A DNA stretch of 64,000 nucleotides, taken from the NCBI GenBank assembly GCA_029706075.1, contig JAINUG010000196.1, forward strand, positions 1,583,001-1,647,000, written 5' to 3'. Under the pieces are notes generated by a model, which was not told where the DNA came from, made no database searches, and was given only the letters and a program-made list of their open reading frames with translations. A program made the translations under genes and the position numbers. Source of the stretch: Aldrovandia affinis. Its lineage: Eukaryota > Chordata > Actinopteri > Notacanthiformes > Halosauridae. Below are positions 36,801-51,646 of this stretch, piece after piece (positions within the stretch are counted from its first letter, which is position 1; each line of letters begins with the position of its first letter).

Positions 36801-37806
36801 CATTTAAAATCATTAGTGTAGGGGCCTCCCGCGTGCTCCAGTGGTTACAACGTTCGACACTGCCACAGAGACCAGGCTCCAGCTCTGGCCGGGGTGGCGA
36901 TTGGCCCCCCAGGGAGGGGGGAGGGAAGCCGACAGGACATTCGCTGCGCATAAGAGTGGCCCTGTAGTACCGGGTTACGGTCAATGGCCTGGTGAGTGCT
37001 GTCTCGGAGGAGACATTACTTCGCCTTCGTCACTATCGGTCGCAGGACTACGGCAGCGAACTCACATTACTAGGGGGGGATTGACATCAAATAGCGGGTC
37101 AAATTGGCTACTAAATTGGGATAAAATAGGATAAAATCAGAAACTAAAATCTTTTTTTTTTTTTATCATTAGTGTAGGTAGTGATAGACTAAGTAATTCC
37201 CCTGACTGGCACAGTTAGAATTCAATACCAGACCATGGGTAGCACAGGAAATATTTAGACTGTGAAGAGAAGTGTATGAAATCCGAGATGATTACAACCT
37301 TTGTGAGTGAGGTTAACTATGCTAGAACAGCAAAGGCCAGTCTGATTGTGTCCCAAGAAAAGAGGAAATGGTTCATTGCCATCACAAGGGAGGCCAGTTA
37401 AATATGAAACAACCCCAGTCTTTCAGATCAAATCTACAACTCTGCCTGGCCCTTTCAGACATCTGGGTCTTATATTATCATTGTCATTACTGAGTGGGTG
37501 GGGCTATCGGGAAGGGGTTGTGACTCTGTGTTCTCTGTGAAGCCTCATAGCTCAGTTTTGAATTACAGATGTGACTGTCCCCCTACCATTCTGCCCTCTC
37601 TCCCCTGTTTCCCCCTTCTCAGCAGGCGGGGCGTCTCTCCCATCTCGCCCGTCTCTCCCTGACTGGCCGGGGCTTCCGTGCACCCCAGGCGTCCCGGGGA
37701 TACCAGGCTGTCCAGAGCACAGGCTAGGGATCTTGTTGTCTTCCAGCTGATTGGATGAGTTCATCAGCAGGAAGAGGGAGAGAGGCCATAGGAGGAATGG
37801 TGTCAT
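33865..37806 (-). CDS. c1qtnf5: C1QTNF5 (CTRP5), secreted collagen/C1q-domain protein
   Basis: Two coding exons, 37806-37587 and 34388-33865, join at AATG|GTAGGG and CCCCAG|GCG in phase 1 to give 247 residues (human protein 243). In order: a signal peptide ([18 protein letters not shown]), the family block [10 protein letters not shown], a short collagen stretch of Gly-X-Y triplets with GRDGRDGRD crossing the intron to GERGPSGEC, and a C-terminal C1q/TNF-like domain with [17 protein letters not shown] and the FA ending. CTRP5 forms trimers and larger multimers in the extracellular matrix and is made by retinal pigment epithelium and fat. The human S163R variant causes late-onset retinal degeneration. 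I chose the inner Met because CTCCCCAG, a likely 5'-UTR splice acceptor, lies between it and the first in-frame Met. The intron (3.2 kb) is filled with mobile elements. No MFRP exons are visible upstream. Confidence 0.95.
34425..34790 (-). mobile_element. SINE-like repeat in the C1QTNF5 intron
   Basis: On the minus strand it carries GGCACCTGCAGTCTGCCTG, then ATGAAGTGTACT, and a tail TTTCCAAATTGGGAGAAAGG. The copy at 42845-43300 (plus) shares these blocks in the same order. No coding. Family name unknown. Confidence 0.55.
34933..36233 (+). mobile_element. 1.3-kb TIR transposon carrying a SWIM-finger-type first exon (broken)
   Basis: The ends are perfect inverted repeats of about 27 bp starting AATTGACCCTTCGCTAAACC. 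The interior opens at 34997 with ATG in good context (GCCAGCATGG), giving a 67-codon frame with [17 protein letters not shown] and [10 protein letters not shown]. The frame then breaks at a stop near 35199. A one-base shift restores reading through PPHH to LHCSCKAG and a donor GG|GTAGGT at 35275. HCSC is the first half of a SWIM zinc finger, as found beside YqaJ-type nuclease domains in some animal DNA-transposon genes. No transposase core or nuclease domain is present, so this is a deletion derivative. The right end has a CCAAT-box-like GGCCAATCACAGC in the reverse direction. It sits in the C1QTNF5 intron. Family assignment is an inference. Confidence 0.65.
36237..36479. mobile_element. Small hAT-type element with near-perfect 8-bp target duplication
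   Basis: The left end is CAGTGTTTCTCAAATA and the right end, reversed, is CAGTGCTTCTCAATTA. The flanking 8-mers are AATTAGAC and AATTGGAC (7 of 8 identical), as expected for hAT insertion. It lies immediately against the right terminus of the 1.3-kb TIR element. 243 bp, no coding. Confidence 0.7.
36575..36720 (-). mobile_element. Partial inverse copy of the SINE at 36823
   Basis: On the minus strand it reads GGGAGGGAAGCCGACATGGC, then CTGCGCATAAGAATGGCCCTG, closely matching 36913-36965 of the neighbouring SINE in the opposite direction. It is truncated at both ends and older. Confidence 0.65.
36823..37164 (+). mobile_element. SINE with a 14-bp target-site duplication
   Basis: ATCATTAGTGTAGG occurs perfectly at 36809-36822 and 37165-37178, flanking a 342-bp body. 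The body starts GGCCTCCCGCGTG and AGTGGTTACAACGTTCG, ends GGGATAAAATAGGATAAAAT and finishes in a T run. The duplication proves a retroposition-type insertion on this strand. The family is unnamed here. Confidence 0.75.
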
Positions 37807-37842
37807 TGCAGTGTGTCTGGGGAGACATGGGGACATTAACAA

Positions 37843-42840
<4,998 letters not shown>

Positions 42841-42844
42841 AGCT

Positions 42845-43300
42845 GTCACACCCCACCCCCCTGGACGGAGGCGACTGACTGAGCTGCACATTGACGTACA
42901 TGCAGCGTGCCAAAACAAAGACAAACTTCTCGTGGAAATGGATGTCCTGGCTGAGGTGAGGTTCTCACCCAAGATTTCCCCAGTACGCAACTTACCACAG
43001 TGTTGCCCAGAAGAGGGAGGGTTTCAGTTGGTGGGATTGATGTTGTCTCATCGTGCACCAGCAACTCCTCGGGCACATGCAGTCTGCCTACACTAGCTGC
43101 GCATGAAGTGTGCTCCTCCAACACAATGAACACAATCCTCAGCTGGTGCTTTGAAATGAAAATAAGCAGCAGCTGGCATCACCTGATGGTCTGTGCTCTA
43201 CCAACTATATGGATCTTGATGCGATGGGTCTACAAATACAATTAGACATTCCAAATTGGGAGAAATAGAAAAAAGTGGGGGTTAGAAATTGGTTTAAAAA
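42845..43300 (+). mobile_element. SINE-like repeat, same family as 34425-34790
   Basis: It shares GGCACATGCAGTCTGCCTAC, CATGAAGTGTGCTCC and the tail ATTCCAAATTGGGAGAAAT, in order, with the copy in the C1QTNF5 intron. Upstream, AAAGCTAGCCCCTCTCAGAC is duplicated at 42515-42570. Confidence 0.55.
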
Positions 43301-43904
43301 ACAAAAGCAGCTGTGTGCAAGTCCGTATGTGTCCCAGGTGTAGACACACTCCAACACACAGATCCAGAGTCTTTCAGCTTGAACCTGTTTACGTTTACAG
43401 TACAGTGCATTTGCAGATGTGAAGCAGTCGCCTGGCACACACTAAAGTGTCTGGCGACCTTTGACAGAGCGTGCCTGTGGCCTGTTCCTCTTTCATTTCC
43501 AGCAGTCACAGCATTTTGGTTTGTCAAGAATTGACTGCCTTTAACCTGCATTTTATTCACATGCTTAACAACTCATGCCCCAGCATGGTCAGAATGAATG
43601 TAGGCAGATTCACTAGTGGTCACACAGCAGAGATGAAGTGCATGGAATTTGTCCATCAAATGTGTTCACAATGTGATTCAGTGTGTAGTGGAGAGCAATG
43701 GTTTCCAAACGTTTTCATTTCAAGGCTTCCTCAATTGACCACCCTGAAATTATATTATTTTTTTATTAATTGCTCAGAGAAAAAATTTCACCCCCAAATT
43801 ATATGTCACAATTATTCACACCCGTTTTAAATAATTTGTACATCATCCCCCTGCAAGGATAAACTACAGAGTCATCTTCTATAGCGTTTTATGAGATTGA
43901 ACGT

Positions 43905-44700
43905 TTCCTTACCATGTACTCTACCCAGCTCCTGGTCCAAGCAATGGTACTGTCCCGCTTGGACTACTGCAACTCGCTCCTGGCTGGCCTTCCCGCATCT
44001 GCCATCAGACCCCTGCAACTCATCCAGAACGCTGCAGCCCGTCTGGTCTACAACCTTCCTAGACACTCCCATGTCACCCCCCTGCTCACTACCCTCCACT
44101 GGCTGTCTGTTATAGCTCGCATCAAATTCAAGACATTGGTCCTAGCATACCAGGCAGTCAAGGGATCAGCCCCAACATACCTCCTCAAGATCTTCAAACC
44201 CTACACACCTGCCAGACCACTCCGTTCTGCTACCTCAGGCCTAGCACCTCCCCCCCTCCGCACCTACGCTTCCCGGTCACGTCTCCTGTCGGTTCTGGCT
44301 CCACGATGGTGGAATGACCTTCCTGTGGAAGTCAGAGCAGCTGAGACCCTGGCCATCTTCACGCGACGACTGAAGACTCACCTCTTCAGGGTGCACCTCT
44401 CCCCGTAGTCCGGTTTTTGTTAACTTAGGGACATAGTGGCTTAGTTTTACACGTCTACTTGTTTATGTATTATATTAGGCTTAGGCATTATTTTCTGCAT
44501 TAATTGCTTTATTGCTACCTTTGAATTGTGGTTACAGTTTTACCTACAGGGTCCTAGTTTAACTATGTGGTTTCTCCTAGCACCTAGGAACGGTACTTCC
44601 CACTAGGGTGGCTTTCAGCTAAACTGTTCTTGACTACGGTTAACACTTTGTTGTACGTCGCTCTGGATAAGAGCGTCTGCCAAATGCCTGTAATGTAATT
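43905..44700 (+). mobile_element. L2-clade LINE 3' fragment, second subfamily
   Basis: An open frame of 164 codons (43914-44408) encodes RLDYCNSLLAGLPASAIRPL, LIQNAAARLVYNLPRHSHV and RWWNDLPVEVRAAETLAIF. It ends in TACGTCGCTCTGGATAAGAG and a TGTAATGTAA tail. It differs clearly from the 11.8-kb and 20.8-kb copies and so is a separate subfamily. 5'-truncated. Confidence 0.85.
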
Positions 44701-45085
44701 GAGAACATATTCGGATCTTTGACCATTCCTCCACACAGAATCTTACAAGATCCTTCAGATCCTTTGGTCTGCAGTTGTGGACATCCCTCTCCAAACCACA
44801 CCTCATATTTTCGATCAAGTTCAAGTCTATTGTAAAACAATAATTTTTTCAGTCAGTTAACCATTTCTTGGTTGATTTTGAGATATGATTGGGATCATTA
44901 TCTTGCTGAAAGATCCATTTGCTGCCATTTTTCAGCTTCCTGGCAGAGTGAACCAGGTTTTTGGCCAAAATGTCTAGCTGGAGTTCATGACTCCATTGAC
45001 CTTAACAAGAGCCCCATGACCAGTAGATACAACCCCATAACATCAAGTATCCACCAGCATATTTCACTGTAGGTATCACATTATT
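44701..45085 (-). pseudogene. Tc1-like transposase fragment
   Basis: The minus strand encodes NLIENMRCGLERDVHNC, RPKDLKDLVRFCVEEWSKI and, upstream, the region before the DDE motif. Nucleotide blocks such as GGATCTTTCAGCAAG and AAGAAATGGTTAACTGAC are shared with the element at 1480-2738, so both are of one family. Broken by frameshifts and truncated. Confidence 0.7.
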
Positions 45086-45092
45086 TTCCACA

Positions 45093-45755
45093 TAAGGCTG
45101 TGTTCACAATACGCATTCGCATTTATTTACCTTGCAAAGCCTATGAAGTTAACAAGATACAGCAGTTCATGATATGAGAGATTAACAAAAATGATAATTT
45201 ACCTCACAAAGACGAGGCTAGTTAACATATATGCATCAGTAGGATATGACGGGTTAGCGCACAGGTGTCAAACTCATTCCATCAAGGGCCGAGTGTATGC
45301 AGGTTTTTGTTGCAACTAATGCACTACACCAGGTGATTTAACTAATTAGCACACTTCTTCAACCAAGGGAGGGACCTAATTGAAATCACCTGGAGTAGTG
45401 CATTGGTTGCAACAAAAACCTGCATACACTCGGCCCTCGGTGGAATGAGTTTGACACCCCTGGGTTAGCGGAAAAGATCAATTGATTTCGATCATGACCG
45501 TGACCTTAGCTATGTTCTGTAATTCTGTTTGTCTTAATTGTATGCATTTTTAAATAAGTTTCATTGTCTTGTTTTCCCATATAAAACATAGCTACCTGGG
45601 TAGTCTATTAGCGCACGTTACTTCATTGCAAATACAGTGCCCTCCGTAAGTTTAATTAGGACAGCAATCACGTGCTCCACCCATGCTCTCGGCCTGCGAA
45701 CCACCAAGGCATACGACAATCTGACGTAACTCTTGTCCATGTGAACACAGCCTTA
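45093..45755. mobile_element. MITE with a 16-bp perfect inverted repeat, interrupted by a hAT MITE
   Basis: TAAGGCTGTGTTCACA stands at the left end and its exact reverse complement at the right end. Without the inserted 203-bp hAT element and one copy of its 8-bp duplication, the body is about 450 bp. No coding. The border style suggests PIF/Harbinger or hAT, unresolved. Confidence 0.6.
45260..45462. mobile_element. hAT foldback MITE with perfect 8-bp target duplication
   Basis: GGTTAGCG flanks it exactly at 45252-45259 and 45463-45470. The two halves are near-complete inverted copies of each other, starting GGTGTCAAACTCATTCCA and continuing about 85 bp through GCAGGTTTTTGTTGCAAC. The transcript would fold into a long hairpin. 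Confidence 0.85.
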
Positions 45756-46764
45756 AGGCCTCAGTATACTTCAAACGAAATTAAATTTGGCGTGTTCGCA
45801 CAGGCTGTCGAACTGCTGTCGAATACGGCGTTGCGACCAAATGTCAGTATAATCGCTGCAATTTGAGGTCTGTTCGTTTAATGATGCTCCACGCCAGATG
45901 GAGGAGCTTGCTAGGCGCTAGACTATGGGACAGCAAATATAAGTACCAACAAAGCAAACATCGGCAAGGGCCAGATGTGCAACGCAGTCATGGTTGATGT
46001 ACAAAATAACCCTATGTTTAAACCATCATACCTTATGATAGGATCCTGTAACAGACATAAGAAAGTGTGCTCCAGAAACTGCAAAATGTAATTTCTCATT
46101 GTACGTTGTATATAGCATCAAGTGACTGTGAATTATTTTATTTTTTTATGTAGTAGACCATGGGTTAGCCTGGTCTAGATTACATTTAGACAACTGCATC
46201 AGCAATTGTCATTACTAAGCAGGGTTAATTTTATTTTGATGATAACTTTGAATAAATGGTATCTGACTATCCGTATTAATATACTGTAGCTAATTAGCAA
46301 GCTGGTTAACTTGATTAGCAATTAGCCTAGGTCATCAAAATTGGTGGTGAACGGAGGCCAAATAGATAAGGTAAAATAACTAGTGAGGATTTTTGTAGCA
46401 AGCTAACGTTAGCTAGCTACAAATTCGGTGCATTTCCCCAAGAACACATTTCTAACTAGATTCGCAGGGGAAAAAATGCTTGTCAACACGAAATATAGCT
46501 AGCTAGAGCCAACAATGTAAATAGAGAACCAGATGGAGGCGATGATAAGATGTAAACAGGAAACAAAGCGGCCCAAATATACGTAAAAAATGCAACCAAT
46601 TCTTGACCAATTGCTAGCGGCTGTGCGAAAAGTTTGACAAGTTCGGTTAGCCAGCCTGCACACACTGCAGCGATCAAAGCCGCGCTCCGTTTTGGTCGCA
46701 AACCTGCCATCTTGCTTTTGCGAATACGCCAAATTTGATTTAATTTGAAGTATACTGAGGACTT
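45755..46764. mobile_element. 1.0-kb non-autonomous TIR element
   Basis: CCTCAGTATACTTCAAA and the following AATTTGGCG are repeated in inverse orientation at the two ends (about 45759-45793 and 46728-46760; roughly 35 bp with a few mismatches). Open frames near the right end have no domain. The interior contains CTAACGTTAGCTAGC. It abuts the element at 45093-45755 and shares one base with it. Confidence 0.65.
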
Positions 46765-46947
46765 TTTTCCTGGTTAATCAGGAAATGTTTATTTTCAGAC
46801 CATAGATATCTTGTGGACATGTGTATGTCATAAGCATACACATTAAGAAATGTTGCACTCTTTGACAGCTGATAGCAGGAGAGAATGTTCAACAAATAAA
46901 GCCAAATAGCCAGAGATATTCAGCATTTCCTGAATAACCAGGAAAAA
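46764..46947. mobile_element. 184-bp foldback MITE
   Basis: A 24-bp inverted repeat with one mismatch (TTTTTCCTGGTTA at the left, its inverse at 46924-46947) encloses an AT-rich interior. It directly follows the 1.0-kb TIR element. Confidence 0.6.
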
Positions 46948-47319
46948 TCACATCCCTGATTTTTGTTGGATTTTATTTGAAATTTTAGGGGAATGAATAT
47001 AGCTTTATTCTTTTATTTTTATAGAACATAATTCCCCCATTTTTTAAGCATACTATAACTTTACCATGAAATATAAAATCCTGATGGTGTGGCCTTCCAA
47101 GCTGTCATTTTTAGCATGGCTCCAATTCACACACACATACACACGCACTGTGTATACAGGCACACTAGCACATATACTAGTATGCATGCACATGCCTATA
47201 TACACACAGTTGCACACCCTGAATTGTGCCCTCTATGGCGTAGTGGATCGCTTCAAAATGAAAGTGAGTGCTTCATGACAATAAAAAAATGATCTAGAAG
47301 ACAAAGTAACCTGGATATG

Positions 47320-47325
47320 TTTATT
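47320..47325 (-). terminator. Candidate distal poly(A) signal for KMT2A
   Basis: AATAAA on the minus strand, followed by a T-rich downstream segment. It lies at the border between repeat-poor and repeat-rich DNA. Confidence 0.35.
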
Positions 47326-50300
47326 ATTTAAACTATCACTTAAATAAAAAAGTGCATAGAAAATAAACATGATTAGAAACTTTTCTTTTTACAGCTATTT
47401 ACAAAGTTTTTTTTCTTTTTCATTATTTTACATTCAGTCTTAAGTAGTTATAGTACGTTTTAAAATCATTATTTGTTGTTATAGCGGTCTTTCCTTCATT
47501 TTTGCAATACAAGAACACTGCAGCGACCCATAAGGACACATAGCCATCATCATCACCTATATCATCAACATCATCAATAGTCTTTATGATGGAGTTCAGG
47601 CATTGAATAGGAATCCACATGGAAAACACCAAGACAAGGGAGTGTTCAATTCAAGGCCAGAAGAAAGAAGGCCCCCCACCCCCGCCCCCCCCCCCAGGCC
47701 GTTCCACTCAAGTCCCAACCATCTCCAATGCTTTTTATAACATCACTGGTATACAAACAACATCATTAAAATCCTACACACCTACCCTCTTCCAAGTAGG
47801 GTACAGAAGACATCTACTCAACTCTGATGACTAATTAAAAGTAGCAAATAAATATTACTAATATTACTAGCATAAAACCAAAATGTATTTATTTTAACTA
47901 ACAGCATCATTACCATTATAATCATCATTTTCTTACATAAGATACCACACCAATAAAAGCAAACCTTCCTCACGGAGAAGAGTAGAGGGAGATGTGGTCG
48001 GCTAGAAGAAAATTTAGTGGGAGGTTTTTATGTGGGGTTGGGGCAAAAAGGCTTCTTTCTCTGGCCTTCATAAATTTAACAGAATTATACCACATCAAGT
48101 AAGCAGTCTAAAATCCCTGTAAAAAAATGTACAAAGAAAAAAAATAAAACATTCACTACCACAATAAAAAACACAATAATCAAAATGGCTGACCTCAAGA
48201 AGTTCACAACCACATTATACAGATATATTTTTCATACTATAAATATCTTTCCTTTTAGAAAAAAAGAGAAACTGTAGCACTCCCAAGGAAGAAGCACTCA
48301 CAGGCACAGAATAACTGGTACTGGGGACCAAAATACAAGCTGTTGCACAATGGTAGTCTTGATCCAAGTTGATACTGTAACACAAAAACCATTATAGTGT
48401 ACACTGAAAAGATGCAATTTGCCTCAGTAAAGCCATTGTTTGCTACTGTAACTATGTTTGCCCATTCTGTATATTATGTAGATACGGAAGTACAAGTTGC
48501 TATTTATATGTATGTGTATATATAGAAAGTTAAGATGACGCGTTACTACAGATGCAGAGGTGCCAAGGGGATCACAAGGTGAGGTGAGAGACTACAATGG
48601 ATTTTTTGACAGTGAAGTCTGCCATTTGTACACCCAGAGCTAACGGGAGACCGTCCCCATCGTGAAGAAGGAACTGGTCTCACAGTATTGCATTAGAACG
48701 GACCCCAAAAGGAAAGCATTTAAACCATCCCTGTGAAGTTAAATTCCGCTCGTTTACGCGATTTACACGTATAAAACCAATGCTGTTCGCATTTTTATAA
48801 TCCCATCGTTAATTTGTAAATACATTCAATAGAGAGTGAACTGCAGAACCGAGCGGAGCGCTGAAAATGGTAGACTTAACACTCAGCTCATAACGGTGAC
48901 TGCTGAACAAATTCACGGAGGTGAGACTTGGTCTGGAGTGCCTCTCTCTTAAGCCCAGGGAGACACTTTTACTATATGTTCACATATATATCACGCTGGA
49001 AATAACAGCTGTTCGGTACGAACTCGCTTCCCCTGCCCTCCTTGCTTGCGCTCCCCGTATCACTTTCACAGCGACGCTTTGATTACTATTCCCGGTTCAC
49101 CGCGAGAGCTGAAGACCCACATTGTGAAAAGGAACGAATCCCTTGTGTAACGGAATCGACAATCTTCGACACGCCAAGAGAACTGAAAAGGCACAACACC
49201 TGTACTTGTACGGAGAAGAGCCAGCAAGACTATATCTTAATATGAACGCGTTTATTTTCGTTCATATGTTTTTCCTTATGGATCCTCTACAGGTTTAAAT
49301 CACGCGATAAACGGGCAGACAGAAGCGGCGTGCGAGTTGGTGTGGATAGCTCCCTGGAAATGAATGTTTTGAGGAAATTCGAAAGGTGTTTTTAACACCC
49401 TCCATTTGCAGTAGTGCATTCCTGCATATCTACTACAGTTTCCATAACAATCTGTGCCGGATAATATGTCGAAAAAACACGTCTACCTTAAAACTGGTCT
49501 GAAAAACAAAAATATTCACAAAGCTAGCTTTAACAGGAGCGCCTTTTTATTTCCTTTTAGCTTCAAGCTGGTTCAGACCGAAGATAAAAACAAGTCTCAA
49601 AAAAGTTAGGCTTATACGCATGTTTAATTTCCCTCTGTTTCACCTTAAGGCTGCGACAAACAGAAGTCTGCCAAAATACCTGCACACTTAATTCGAATGT
49701 TTTTTCCTCAACTACAATTACAAATGGCAGTCCTATACCACTAACTACATCTGCGCGAGGCAACTCAACAAAGTCACTGATGTAACAATGAGCAACTGGT
49801 GGACCGTAGCCTCTGGGGACGGATAACAACTTTAGTCTTTGGAACTGAGAGACATTCAGGCTGCAAAAATATGCAAGAACAACAGAATTTGTAAAAAATA
49901 AATAAGGCAGCTCTACATTAAAAAAAAGTCTCTACCGAGCTTTAGGCCTTTGTAAACAGTTCACTTTCCTACAAAATAGGCGCCAGTAAAATAAATACAA
50001 CTCGTTTTATTAAAAAAATAAATACCATCATTAAGTGCTTTTTCACTAGCAAGTGCGTTTTTTTGTCTCGCGTATAGAAAAATATACATATTATTTACAT
50101 TTTAAAAAAGAAAGCATGGATTTCTTTCCCCTTGACGTAGTGGTAGATCTCAAGGAAAGGTCAATGTAGTCCAAACAAAGTCATCAAAATATTAAACAAT
50201 GTTTTTTGTCTTTGCAAACGGCGATTTGTGAAAGTAAACGCTCGGAAAAAGTATCACAGGTAATGAATCGGACCTCTCCGAGTTGGTTTTTCTTACTGCA

Positions 50301-51646
50301 GGTACGACAGATGAAATTAACTGACCATAGGATCAGACAGAGACCATCTAATATGTTAACAACAGCTTATGTCTCGCTGTCTGTCACTCAGTCGGAGCAG
50401 CAGATACAAAGAGGTTAGTGAACCCATATTCCTATGTCAAACAACAGCCCAGTCCCAAAGCTCTCAAGTCCACCAGCATCTCATAAGCCTTGCCTTCGCA
50501 GCCCCTGGAGCACTTTTCGCACTTTACTAGCGCTTTACTCGCGAGCACTAAAGTGATCACCATCCACATCGGTATGACTTTCTATGTGAATCTACACAAT
50601 TCCATTTAACAAGCCTGAAGCTTGCATTAGCACTCCCTCTAGAGTCTAAAACCCACACTGCTCCAGACCTGTCAGTCAGTTTAAACAGGATTCATATTTA
50701 CAGAGAAGTCAACAGAAAAAACGGTTATGGAAGTTTTGTTGTTATTATTTTTAAAACAGACCCGGCTATTTTTTTTCTACAGACCTCAATGTACATTCAA
50801 ACATGGAGGTGCTTCGGAAGGGACGAGGTTGGTCAGGGAAGCAAAGGCTCTGATTGTTAAAACCAAATTGGTCTTTTTTTTTCTTCTACTTTTTTGCCCT
50901 AATAAAAGAAAGGGTTCTTGCATTTACTTTTTAAAAATTGCACTTTGGTGTAAATGTTGTAAGGAAAAAGGGGGATTTTGTTTCTGATAGAGTAATACAA
51001 GCATGTTTTGTGTTGGCTTAAAAATTCAGTGTTTCATAATGTATTTAGAACAGACTAGCAGAGATGTGTTCTTTCAAGGTTCAGTAGTCAAAGTACCATG
51101 TGTATAACTGTAAGGTATTATACGGGATGCTAAAACTTCCTATGAAAGGGGCTGAAATTTTGCTCGTTTTATTTGAGAAATCAAAACGGAAAAAACCCCA
51201 AAGAATCCCAGGTGAGGTCTGTTGTCTTACCAGGATACAAACTTCACTTTGTTGTGCATTTTTTTCCATTCCATTTTTAAAACTTCTTTCAGCCGAATTT
51301 GGGCTAAAAATATTATATATAACGGTAAAAACATGAGGCACAATAATAAATAATTTGCTTCCTTCCTCAACACACACTTCACGAAACAGAGGCCTTCAGC
51401 TAGTGCAAACACCTAGGACCCTCCTACCCTTCTGCCATCCAATTACAGCCGCCCGCTAGATGCATCTCAATCACAGCTGGTCACAGGAGCATGCTCCAGG
51501 ACAGCATTACAGCACAAAAGCTCTCTGCCGAAACTCATAAGAGAGGGCCGTGATAGCGTAACGGGCAAGCGCCGGAGGACAAAGATGGGAGGAGATAGGA
51601 GAGGAAGTGGGGGAACTAGTCGAGTCGAGAGAACTAGTCGAGAGAA
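47320..51646 (-). other. Probable 3' UTR of KMT2A
   Basis: This 4.3-kb stretch after the KMT2A stop has no recognisable transposon, in contrast to the dense repeats just beyond 47 kb. It is AT-rich with U-rich patches when read on minus. Mammalian KMT2A also has a multi-kilobase 3' UTR. Several minus-strand AATAAA sequences lie inside it (plus-strand TTTATT at about 49252, 49545 and 50004), so shorter alternative ends are possible. A poly-C run is at 47670-47695. Confidence 0.5.

Noticed and set aside
37807-37842. Upstream Met start for C1QTNF5
   Set aside because: The extra 12 residues would cross a likely splice acceptor and would place a charged segment before the signal peptide.
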